A stretch of DNA of 6,070 bases from Nitrososphaeraceae archaeon (lineage in GTDB: Archaea; Thermoproteota; Nitrososphaeria; Nitrososphaerales; Nitrososphaeraceae), in NCBI GenBank assembly GCA_025922715.1, contig JAICHH010000112.1, forward strand, positions 1 to 6,070, written 5' to 3'. Both the position numbers and the translations under genes were made by a program. The notes below the pieces were generated by a model that was not told where the DNA came from, did not search any database, and saw only the letters and a list, made by a program, of their open reading frames with translations. This document shows, in pieces, positions 1-5,806 of this stretch. Position 1 is the stretch's first letter. Each line of letters starts with the position of its first letter.

Positions 1-168
1 CTTAACCTTGAAAAGAAACTGAATGAAACTAAACAAAATTTTCTACCCAATCTAATACTAGAAAAATCTTTAACTTTAAAACTGGATGATATTAATTCTA
101 AGCTTGCATTCTTGACTGACAATAGATATTGTAGCGATCTTGAAGAGCATATAACAGATCAAAACTAA
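1..168 (+). CDS. C-terminal end of a protein of unknown function (5'-truncated by the window)
   Basis: The frame beginning at base 1 is open for 55 codons and stops at TAA 166-168. The start lies outside the window. The residues are charged and leucine/lysine rich (begins LNLEKKLNETKQNF, ends DLEEHITDQN), consistent with helical, soluble protein, and a single Cys is seen in NRYCSD. I recognise no domain or motif in this fragment. Codon use is AT-rich like the other genes here. The gene is followed by a long AT-rich spacer with a short T-tract at 180-184 that may end its transcript. It could also be a chance open frame in AT-rich DNA, but 55 stop-free codons with mixed polar composition make a real C-terminus more likely. 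Confidence 0.6.
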   Translation, partial: LNLEKKLNETKQNFLPNLILEKSLTLKLDDINSKLAFLTDNRYCSDLEEHITDQN

Positions 169-424
169 TTCAAAAATAATTTTTGATAAATATAACATTA
201 TTGTTATTATTTATATAATTTTTAATTAACTATCTATATAAAAAATAAATTTGTTAATCTCGATATATTATATTTTCTATATACAACAGCATAAATTGAA
301 AATATTTATAAAGTTATTCATTAAATTATAGAAGTTATTAAATTTAGTCTATTACTTCATTTTATGAATAGATTAAAGAAATCTAATCAATATCGATTGT
401 ACGACAGTATAAATAAAAAAATAA
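169..424. other. AT-rich intergenic spacer
   Basis: This stretch between the truncated first gene and the secreted-protein remnant is almost pure A/T with no supported gene. Several TATA-like strings occur (for example around 303-312 and TATAAATA at 408-415), but in DNA of this composition they carry little weight. The last of these would place a transcription start near 437, inside the remnant ORF, which fits a decayed locus better than a working gene. A 22-codon open frame at 364-432 exists but is too short to support. Confidence 0.5.
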
Positions 425-668
425 ATGTTTAATAGCTTTTTAATATCATTCATTGTGTTTGCAGCATCTGCAGCAACCAACACAATAGAAAGACAAGATT
501 TTTAATATAGTACATGCACAAAGCCATGATGAGATGGTATTGAAGTTCAGTTACACACTCAATTAAAAGATGGTAATTATATATGGATGTCCAATAGAAA
601 ATGATATAAATCCTGTATTAGATTTAATAAATAATATGGAAATTATAAAACTTCCATTCTTAAAATAA
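425..668 (+). pseudogene. Frameshifted, C-terminally truncated remnant of a secreted (cupredoxin-like?) protein gene
   Basis: ATG 425 opens a signal-peptide-like stretch (LISFIVFAASAATNTIE, hydrophobic core then small residues) that stops at TAA 503-505. The logical continuation is in the next frame, NIVHAQSHD at about 504-530, which looks like the end of a signal peptide with a cleavage site after VHA. The first frame resumes at 533-595 with DGIEVQLHTQLKDGNYIW, until TGA 602-604. The other frame then gives ENDINPVLDLINNMEIIKL, ending at TAA 666-668. Read together, the pieces form one coherent secreted-protein N-terminus broken by about three frameshifts. The pattern DG.Y.W...INP.LDL...E..IKL resembles the N-terminal part of secreted cupredoxin-like proteins that I recall from ammonia-oxidising archaea, but the copper-ligand region is absent. 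The family name is from memory; the frame pattern is seen directly. Confidence 0.55.
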
Positions 669-678
669 TGTCTGTAAA

Positions 679-690
679 TTTTATATATTA
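679..690 (+). promoter_or_regulatory. TATA box of the nuclease-family gene
   Basis: TTTTATATATTA is centred about 25 bp upstream of TTG 711. This is the archaeal TATA-to-start distance and predicts transcription beginning at or within a base or two of the start codon, so the mRNA would be leaderless. Confidence 0.5.
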
Positions 691-710
691 AATAAAATCT
701 TATTATTAAA

Positions 711-1970
711 TTGAAAGATACCATTCATGTCGTTTTTTGGAATCTAGGAAACTTATTTGATATTCAACCTAATGAAATCTCATCAAATCTTGAATTTACT
801 CCAAATAAAGGTTGGAATGAAAAAGTTCGTGATATAAAGATAGAAAATTTAACAAATATAATTAAAAGTACTTTCGATACAGGCCCAGATTTGATAGGTG
901 TGTGTGAAATTGAAAATGCCTTTTTAGCTGAAAAACTAATAGATGAATTAAAAAAATTATTGGGTAGAGATGACTATCAAATAGCTGGAACAAACATAGA
1001 TGGTAAATTAAAACCATATCATAAAGGTCCAGATCTGAGAGGAATTGATACATGTTTAATTTATTCTAATAAGATCTTTGAGCAGCTTGATGGTCATGGA
1101 TATATGATAAATTTTAGATTTCCTACACGAGATATTTTTTATGCCAAGCTTAGAGTCTTGAAAAATAATGCTAAACTAAATGTTTTAGTAAATCATTGGC
1201 CATCAAGAAGAGGCAGAGATGATTATTCCGAACTTATGGATACAGAATATTCTAGATATATGGCAGCAGAACATTGTGGAAGAATAGTTGACTCTATTTT
1301 AAAATATCCGAAAATGGAAATAGAAAAATTCCCAAATAGTGTTGATTTAATTCATGAAGGAAAAACAGTATTAGAAAAACTTGAAGAAAGATGGAACGTA
1401 AATATTCTAGTCATGGGTGATTTTAACGATGAACCATTTGATAAAAGTATTATGAAATATCTGTATGCAACACCAGACAAAAATTTACTACGTAAATGGA
1501 ATAGAATCTTTAGGTTAGCAAAAGAAGATTTTAAAAATAGAGATAAAACCTATAAGCAAATTTACTTAGAACAACCATCAGTTTTATTTAACTGTATGTG
1601 GAATCTTTATCCTAATGGAAGTTTGTATTTTCGGAAAACAAATTCATTTAATCTATTTGACCAATTTATAATATCACGAGGTTTATTATGTGGAAAACAG
1701 GGATTAAAAATGAACCTTAACTCTATTAATATAAATACTCAAGGTATGACATTAGGTGAGAATTTATCAGAAAGCAAATTTGAACAAGAGAATAATTATG
1801 ATGAAAGATTAATTCCATTGGAATTTAAACGCAGACCCATGTCATTTGAATTTGATAGAACAAAAAATGATAATAATAATAACAGTATATATGGAAATGG
1901 AAATAAATCAAGACTGCCAACTGGATATAGTGATCATTTTCCTATAACTTGTACAATTGATATATTATAG
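711..1970 (+). CDS. Endonuclease/exonuclease/phosphatase (EEP) superfamily protein
   Basis: The 419-residue protein has the ordered motifs of the Mg2+-dependent EEP (DNase I-like) fold. These are WNLGNLFD at 10-17 (metal-site Asn 11), CEIEN at 65-69 (catalytic Glu 66), RGIDTCLIY at 110-118, NHWPSRRG at 161-168 (catalytic His 162), GDFNDEP at 236-242 (Asp/Asn pair) and SDHFP at 407-411 (catalytic Asp-His). All catalytic positions look intact. NLFD, NHWPS and GDFND together resemble the branch that includes secreted bacterial nucleases, yet there is no signal peptide or membrane segment, so the enzyme should be cytoplasmic. The substrate (DNA, RNA or another phosphodiester) cannot be told. A lengthened region of about 80 residues with an Asn run (387-391) lies between LFDQFIIS (315-322) and the final motif. 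The start is TTG 711: an in-frame stop lies at 693-695, no ATG occurs before the conserved N-terminus, and the TATA box spacing fits. Confidence 0.85.
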   Translation: MKDTIHVVFWNLGNLFDIQPNEISSNLEFTPNKGWNEKVRDIKIENLTNIIKSTFDTGPDLIGVCEIENAFLAEKLIDELKKLLGRDDYQIAGTNIDGKLKPYHKGPDLRGIDTCLIYSNKIFEQLDGHGYMINFRFPTRDIFYAKLRVLKNNAKLNVLVNHWPSRRGRDDYSELMDTEYSRYMAAEHCGRIVDSILKYPKMEIEKFPNSVDLIHEGKTVLEKLEERWNVNILVMGDFNDEPFDKSIMKYLYATPDKNLLRKWNRIFRLAKEDFKNRDKTYKQIYLEQPSVLFNCMWNLYPNGSLYFRKTNSFNLFDQFIISRGLLCGKQGLKMNLNSININTQGMTLGENLSESKFEQENNYDERLIPLEFKRRPMSFEFDRTKNDNNNNSIYGNGNKSRLPTGYSDHFPITCTIDIL

Positions 1971-1991
1971 AACTGTAGAGATTAAATGAAT

Positions 1992-2009
1992 TTGCTTATT
2001 CTTATTTTA
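1992..2009 (+). terminator. T-rich terminator candidate after the nuclease-family gene
   Basis: TTGCTTATTCTTATTTTA begins about 20 bp after the stop codon. Runs of T interrupted by single bases are the usual archaeal termination signal. A second T7 run at 2143-2149 could act as a backup. Both lie in the 280-bp convergent gap before ilvA, which otherwise holds nothing I can support. Confidence 0.3.
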
Positions 2010-2250
2010 TAATGTAATACATTTATGATACTAGTCTAACTAATTTCCATAATTTGTGTCAACTACTATATTTATAATTTGTAACTTAAATAAATATTGT
2101 ATAATAAACTATATTGAAAACATTTAGCGAACCTTAAAGGCATTTTTTTACAATTTAATTGCATTCTATTTTATATTATAAATTAGCAAAGTAATTAATT
2201 GTTAAATTAATGTATATTGTTTAGGAATTAATTATAATAATTGAAAATGC

Positions 2251-3537
2251 TTAAATTTTAAAAATTATTCCCTTTTCTGTCAGACGACTAGTTAAAGTAT
2301 CTATATAACTTTGATTTTCCATTTCAAGGCTAAGAAATACTCCTGCCATTCCTGTAGGTATATCAGAACTTAATCTATCATGAACTACTTCTACTATATT
2401 TATTCCTAAATCAGATATACTATCCAATACATTTTTGAATTCGCCAGGTCTATCCTGCAAAAGAAGAAAGATCTTAGAAAGTCTTCCTGTTTGCATCAAT
2501 CCTTTTGCCACTATCTGTCCTAACAAATACATATCAATATTTCCTCCAGATAATACGACAACCACATTTTTCTTCTTATCACTTATGGAGGTACGGATTT
2601 TATGCTCATCTACATCACGAGATTTTGAAAGTAAATATGCAAGGCTTGCTGCACCAGCTGGTTCTATTACTAATTTAGCTCTTTCCATTAATAAGAACAT
2701 AGTTTTGACTATTGTAGAATCATCAACCAAAACTATATCATCAATAAACTCTTTAATTATTTCAAAAGTTATATTGCCTGGAGATTTTATTGAAATTCCA
2801 TCTGCAATAGTGTATCCTGCTTTTACTGCTTGTAAAGAACCCATTTCAACAGACCGTTTCATAGCTGGATATGCTTCCGATTCTACACCTATTATCTTTA
2901 CATTAGGATTTTTAGATTTTATCGCTATTGCAATGCCTGCCGCTAATCCTCCACCACCTATTGGTATATAGACTTCATCCACTTCTGGTAACTCCTCTAT
3001 GATTTCTAATCCAATTGTTCCCTGTCCTATAATAATGTCGTAATCGTCATAAGCAGAGATTAATTCTAATTTTTCATCCTTTGCAATTTGTTGTGCTATT
3101 CTAAACGATTCATCATAATCTGATCCTTCCAAGATTACTTTTGCACCATATGATTTTGTAGCTGCTATTTTAGACAAAGATGCATTCTTTGGCATTACAA
3201 TTACACAAGGAATATTCTTTGTCCATGCAGCATATGCAACTCCTTGAGCATGATTTCCAGCAGATGCAGCAATAATACCATTATAATTTTTTATTTTTTC
3301 TTGAGAAATTTTATTAATTTTATACAATGCTCCTCTTACTTTAAAAGTACCAGTTTTTTGTAAAGATTCAATTTTCATAAATATATTAGATCCTGTTATT
3401 TCTGAAAAAGTCGTTGATTTTTGTAAAGGTGTTTTTTTAATATTATTTTTAATTAATAGATCTTTTGCATTTTGTATATCATCTACCGATGGGAACTTAT
3501 TATTATGAAAATTAGTATCATTTTTGTAAAGAATCAT
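2251..3537 (-). CDS. ilvA: Threonine ammonia-lyase (threonine dehydratase), PLP-dependent, with ACT domain
   Basis: The enzyme converts L-threonine to 2-oxobutanoate and ammonia, normally the first step of isoleucine synthesis. The 428-residue protein is a fold-type II PLP enzyme. Its features are TGTFKVRGA at 62-70 with Schiff-base Lys 66 (Thr 64 replaces the more common Ser), ASAGNHAQG at 91-99 with the cofactor-contacting Asn 95, the phosphate-binding glycine loop IGGGGLAAG at 193-201, and LSGGN at 329-333. One ACT domain fills about 354-428 (LLLQDRPGEF onward). A single ACT domain matches the shorter TdcB-like/archaeal form rather than the long E. coli IlvA, so feedback control by an amino acid such as isoleucine or valine is plausible but not shown. 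ATG 3537 is the only good start, and about 20 residues precede the conserved domain. It is convergent with the upstream nuclease-family gene. Serine dehydratase side activity is possible. Confidence 0.93.
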   Translation of the reverse strand: MILYKNDTNFHNNKFPSVDDIQNAKDLLIKNNIKKTPLQKSTTFSEITGSNIFMKIESLQKTGTFKVRGALYKINKISQEKIKNYNGIIAASAGNHAQGVAYAAWTKNIPCVIVMPKNASLSKIAATKSYGAKVILEGSDYDESFRIAQQIAKDEKLELISAYDDYDIIIGQGTIGLEIIEELPEVDEVYIPIGGGGLAAGIAIAIKSKNPNVKIIGVESEAYPAMKRSVEMGSLQAVKAGYTIADGISIKSPGNITFEIIKEFIDDIVLVDDSTIVKTMFLLMERAKLVIEPAGAASLAYLLSKSRDVDEHKIRTSISDKKKNVVVVLSGGNIDMYLLGQIVAKGLMQTGRLSKIFLLLQDRPGEFKNVLDSISDLGINIVEVVHDRLSSDIPTGMAGVFLSLEMENQSYIDTLTSRLTEKGIIFKI

Positions 3538-3554
3538 CTTTTAGCATGTATAGG

Positions 3555-3561
3555 TTTATAA
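3555..3561 (-). promoter_or_regulatory. TATA-like element of ilvA
   Basis: On the minus strand TTATAAA lies about 21 bp before ATG 3537, slightly close for a leaderless transcript. An alternative, TTTAAATG at about 3584-3591, would give a leader of roughly 24 nt. No Shine-Dalgarno sequence is visible before the ATG. Confidence 0.35.
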
Positions 3562-3774
3562 CACTTATTATTAAGGAGCTCGCATTTAAAGGTTCAAAAT
3601 ATATATTTGAAATATAATTTATTATTCAAACACTATTATAAAATCATAATTTAGTGAGATTATAACTTCATAATGCTGAGTAATATTAGTCATTTTGTCT
3701 TTTACAATAGTATAATGATTATAAAAAATTATAAATTTAAACAATTAATGATGCTAAAAAGAATGTAATCGAGT

Positions 3775-4419
3775 TTATAAATAATCAATTATATTCTTTA
3801 GAAATTGTAATAATTGTTTAATATTGTCTACGCTAAATTCAGATTCTTCAAAAAATAATTGTAGTTTCATACGTGCACTAGTTATATCTCCTCTATCTAG
3901 AGTAGAATTAACATCATCTAATTCCTTATTTAAGTGCTTTAGCAATACATCTGATATTTTATAAAAAGTTTTCTTATTAGAGTAACAATTATAAATCATT
4001 TTTTCAAATTCCTTTAAAAGTTCCTCTTTTTTTGAATTATTTTCTTTTTTCCCAAAAACTTGCATAACTTTTTCAATTTTATCGGATCTCCATACGTGAT
4101 TTTCAATTAAATAATCTGCCTTGGTCTTGATTATACTGGAGCTGTTATCTATATACTTAAGATCTTTTTGGAATATTTCATTATAATTTTTATATCTAGA
4201 TCTAAACTCATTTTGGAATATTGTATTATTATTAAGTTCATAAAATGGTAATATTATATCAATGATCTTTGTATATATTATTTCTATTTCTACTAATAAA
4301 TTCTTTAATGCTACTTTTGATTTATTATCTAAACCTGATACTAATTTGATTACAATATCTAATAACTTTTCTAAATCATCTTCAATACTATTTTTTTCTG
4401 AATTATTTTTAAACTTCAA
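3775..4419 (-). CDS. Hypothetical all-helical protein of unknown function
   Basis: I do not recognise this 214-residue protein. It is rich in Lys, Glu, Asn, Ile and Leu, has no Pro-Gly-rich loops, no signal peptide and no membrane segment, and reads as a chain of amphipathic helices. Examples are DDLEKLLDIVIKLVSGL at about 14-30, LLKEFEKMIYNCY in the middle, and the hydrophobic C-terminal helix IKQLLQFLKNIIDYL. A coiled-coil or helical-bundle binding protein is a fair guess, with no enzymatic motif to go on. The start is TTG 4419: an in-frame TAA lies nine codons upstream, no ATG or GTG intervenes, and a TATA-like element sits about 25 bp upstream. The gene stands alone, 237 bp before ilvA and about 200 bp after doxX on the same strand. 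A T5 tract just past the stop (minus strand, about 3756-3760) may terminate it. Confidence 0.7.
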   Translation of the reverse strand: MKFKNNSEKNSIEDDLEKLLDIVIKLVSGLDNKSKVALKNLLVEIEIIYTKIIDIILPFYELNNNTIFQNEFRSRYKNYNEIFQKDLKYIDNSSSIIKTKADYLIENHVWRSDKIEKVMQVFGKKENNSKKEELLKEFEKMIYNCYSNKKTFYKISDVLLKHLNKELDDVNSTLDRGDITSARMKLQLFFEESEFSVDNIKQLLQFLKNIIDYL

Positions 4420-4420
4420 T

Positions 4421-4432
4421 GTATTATAATAC
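4421..4432. promoter_or_regulatory. Perfect 12-bp palindrome GTATTATAATAC before the helical-protein gene
   Basis: The site is exactly self-complementary and lies between the TATA-like element (4441-4446) and the TTG start (4419). A repressor bound there would block transcription initiation. Being mostly A/T, it could also be chance. Confidence 0.3.
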
Positions 4433-4440
4433 CTGAAGGA

Positions 4441-4446
4441 ATTTAA
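4441..4446 (-). promoter_or_regulatory. TATA-like element of the helical-protein gene
   Basis: TTAAAT on the minus strand is centred about 25 bp upstream of TTG 4419. That is the spacing expected for a leaderless archaeal transcript and supports the TTG start. Confidence 0.4.
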
Positions 4447-4460
4447 GAAGTTTTTGAATA

Positions 4461-4559
4461 TTAATCTATTGTACTAAATATGTGTCTTAAACCTATAAAT
4501 ATGGTAAGAAGAAGAAAAAAAAATGATATTTCTTTCTTTTCACGCATCAAGATATTCAT
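4461..4559 (-). CDS. Possible 32-residue single-pass membrane microprotein
   Basis: ATG 4559 opens a frame ending at TAA 4461-4463, with a second in-frame ATG at 4547. The peptide has a charged head (MREKKE) and then one hydrophobic stretch, ISFFFLLLTIFIGL, long enough to cross a membrane, followed by RHIF. It lies between doxX and the helical-protein gene on the same strand. The main caution is that FFFLLL is encoded by a T9 run plus CTT repeats (4507-4523), which could instead be the transcription terminator of doxX. No clear Shine-Dalgarno or well-spaced TATA box was found. Treat as a candidate only. Confidence 0.2.
   Translation of the reverse strand: MNILMREKKEISFFFLLLTIFIGLRHIFSTID
4507..4523 (-). 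terminator. T-rich terminator candidate for doxX
   Basis: Read on the minus strand this is T9 followed by CTTCTTCT, about 100 bp after the doxX stop. It is the strongest T-tract in the right half of the window and matches archaeal termination signals. It overlaps the candidate microprotein, and the two readings compete. Confidence 0.35.
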
Positions 4560-4623
4560 TGTACTTATTTACATCCCTTTTCTGCATTAATTACTCTCTT
4601 AAAATAATATACTTTGATTTTAT

Positions 4624-5067
4624 CTATCCATTTTCTTTTTCGTTTATTGAATATTTGGGTGCTTTTGGAAAGAGTTCTCTTTTAAGAACATTTTTCTCTA
4701 TTGATACATTACCAGGACCTGTTAACATCAAACTTATCATTATAGCAAGGTATAACAAATCCAATTCATATCCGTCAATAAATCCTTTTGATAATTTCAC
4801 TAATAGAATAGCACCTATCATATTTATTGCTAATAACCCACCTGCAATTCTAGTTAATACACCTAGCAGAATAGCCAACCCGCCTATGAATTCTAATAGT
4901 CCTATAACGATTGCTAATTCTGGTGGTAATCCCATGTTCGTAAATGAATTTTGAGTATTTGATATATCCAGCAGCTTAGGCAGACCATGCATCATAAATC
5001 CAATTCCCGATATTATTCTCAATGGTAGAGGTGCAAAATTGTAAACAGTTTTTGTTTTTTGAATCAA
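4624..5067 (-). CDS. DoxX-family integral membrane protein
   Basis: The 147-residue protein has the DoxX layout. A first helix at about 14-29 runs into HGLPKL (27-32). Helices follow at about 50-71 (PELAIVIGLLEFIGGLAILL) and 73-91, and a fourth at about 102-117. The closing motif is GPGNVSIEK (117-125), equivalent to the GPG..S.D signature of the family. Members are four-helix membrane proteins. One is a subunit of the thiosulfate:quinone oxidoreductase of Acidianus, and bacterial relatives act in redox-stress complexes, but most, like this one, have no known substrate. The C-terminal 25 residues are charged and cytosolic-looking. The start is TTG 5067: the family's N-terminus begins shortly after it and a TATA box lies about 24 bp upstream. 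No DoxD/DoxA-type partner or oxidoreductase is adjacent, so a role in sulfur oxidation is not supported. Confidence 0.88.
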   Translation of the reverse strand: MIQKTKTVYNFAPLPLRIISGIGFMMHGLPKLLDISNTQNSFTNMGLPPELAIVIGLLEFIGGLAILLGVLTRIAGGLLAINMIGAILLVKLSKGFIDGYELDLLYLAIMISLMLTGPGNVSIEKNVLKRELFPKAPKYSINEKENG

Positions 5068-5086
5068 GAATAGTATTATAAATTTC

Positions 5087-5096
5087 TATATATTTT
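5087..5096 (-). promoter_or_regulatory. TATA box of doxX-family gene
   Basis: AAAATATATA on the minus strand is centred about 24 bp upstream of TTG 5067, supporting a leaderless transcript starting at that codon. Confidence 0.45.
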
Positions 5097-5214
5097 AAGG
5101 TTAGACATTGAAATGAAAGAAACCTGTTAGTATGGGCTAATAATATAAAATTACAATAAATAAACCAGATGATGTGAGGACAAATTAAAAATATATGTAA
5201 CAATTGTGTAAAAT

Positions 5215-5264
5215 AGAAGATAAAATAAAATTATTAGCATTTTATTGTAAAATAATAATAATTT
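5215..5264 (-). terminator. AT-only stem-loop plus T-tract downstream of the VOC gene
   Basis: Arms 5228-5244 and 5248-5264 pair at 15 of 17 positions around a 3-nt loop, with one 2-nt mismatch (5237-5238 against 5254-5255). In the direction of the VOC gene the stem begins about 30 bp after the stop and is followed by TTTTATTTTATCTTC (5215-5229). The geometry is that of an intrinsic terminator, but the stem has no G-C pairs, so it would be weak. The T-tract alone could suffice in an archaeon. Confidence 0.4.
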
Positions 5265-5279
5265 ATTTATTTATTTATT
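5251..5279. repeat. Short tandem repeats (AAT)4 and (ATTT/TTTA)4
   Basis: AATAATAATAAT at 5251-5262 runs directly into ATTTATTTATTTATT (5261-5275). This is low-complexity sequence and forms one arm of the adjacent stem-loop. Copy number may vary between strains. Confidence 0.6.
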
Positions 5280-5292
5280 ATGATCATGGTCT

Positions 5293-5688
5293 TCATATGA
5301 AGAAATCAATGTTAAAAATATTATTATCTTGATCTTTAATCTGTGACATTATTCCACCCCAATCTTGTTTTTTGGGTTCTGTAATGTTTACTCCTTTCTC
5401 TTGCAATTCTTTGTATGTGTTATTAATATTTTTAGTATAAAACCAGAGGTTTGTCATAGTTCCTATTTCTTTTTTTGCTTGTTCTACCTCTCCATTTGTC
5501 ATCATATCTGGATGTGGTTCCATCAAACTTATAGTCGTTGTAGAAGTTTTAGGTCCTACTTCAACCCATTTTGTGTTCTTATAAGGATATTCACCTTTAA
5601 CATCAAATCCCAGTTTTTGAGTATAAAATTCTATGGCCCTTGTTTGATTTGAAACAAATATTACTATTCCTCCAATATTATCTATCAT
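5293..5688 (-). CDS. VOC (glyoxalase/bleomycin-resistance fold) protein lacking canonical metal ligands
   Basis: The 131-residue protein is a two-module vicinal-oxygen-chelate fold of usual length. The first module is IVIFVSNQTRAIEFYTQKLGF (8-28), with the hallmark A.EFY...LGF helix and then ISLMEPHPD (53-61). The second is LWFYTKNINNTYKELQEKGV (81-100), ending at KDQDNNIFNIDFF (118-130), the counterpart of the usual DPDGN.FEL. The positions that bind metal in glyoxalase I look replaced: Gly where the first His is expected (about 7), Asn 80 at the second, and Asn 126 at the final Glu. Glyoxalase I activity is therefore unlikely; ligand binding or another VOC chemistry is possible. The start is ATG 5688, right at the fold's first strand. 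It is a lone gene with its own TATA-like element, and its stop codon lies inside a 12-bp palindrome (5291-5302). Confidence 0.85.
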   Translation of the reverse strand: MIDNIGGIVIFVSNQTRAIEFYTQKLGFDVKGEYPYKNTKWVEVGPKTSTTTISLMEPHPDMMTNGEVEQAKKEIGTMTNLWFYTKNINNTYKELQEKGVNITEPKKQDWGGIMSQIKDQDNNIFNIDFFI

Positions 5689-5710
5689 AGTAAAAATAAA
5701 AAGCTAATGA

Positions 5711-5720
5711 TTATTATAAT
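5711..5720 (-). promoter_or_regulatory. TATA-like element of the VOC gene
   Basis: ATTATAATAA on the minus strand is centred about 27 bp upstream of ATG 5688, consistent with a leaderless or nearly leaderless transcript. Confidence 0.4.
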
Positions 5721-5806
5721 ATTATCTATTTCTAATTTCTTATTATACTCAAAAATGATAATGAAAATGGAGAAATATTTCAAAAGTTCTTCAAGATTTA
5801 AGTAGT

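Noticed and set aside
364..432. 22-codon plus-strand ORF with basic residues
   Set aside because: Too short to distinguish from chance in AT-rich spacer, and it overlaps the start of the decayed secreted-protein gene.
525..531. ATGATGA resembling a C/D-box sRNA C box
   Set aside because: No matching D box (CTGA) at a suitable distance, and the bases are explained by the pseudogene.
862..1053. Minus-strand open frame of 63 codons
   Set aside because: Lies entirely inside the nuclease-family gene, which has clear motifs in its own frame. The peptide has no recognisable features.
2435..2971. Plus-strand open frame of 178 codons antisense to ilvA
   Set aside because: Shadow of the well-supported threonine ammonia-lyase; Ser/Ile/Pro-rich with no domain.
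3588..3600. GGTTCAAA string resembling a tRNA T-loop
   Set aside because: No pairing flanks, acceptor stem or anticodon arm can be built around it, so it is neither a tRNA nor an att-type tRNA end.
3622..3693. 23-codon minus-strand ORF (about 40 codons with an upstream TTG) between the helical-protein gene and ilvA
   Set aside because: Short, low-complexity, no good promoter spacing and no recognisable sequence.
4523..4954. Plus-strand open frame of 143 codons
   Set aside because: Antisense shadow of the doxX-family gene, whose membrane helices and GPG motif are on the other strand.
4976..5203. Minus-strand open frame of 75 codons upstream of and overlapping doxX
   Set aside because: Overlaps the doxX N-terminus in another frame and crosses its promoter. 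Cys/His/Phe-rich composition is unlike a real protein.
5365..5652. Plus-strand open frame of 95 codons
   Set aside because: Antisense shadow of the VOC gene; Phe/Cys/Ser-rich translation typical of reverse reading of an AT-rich gene.
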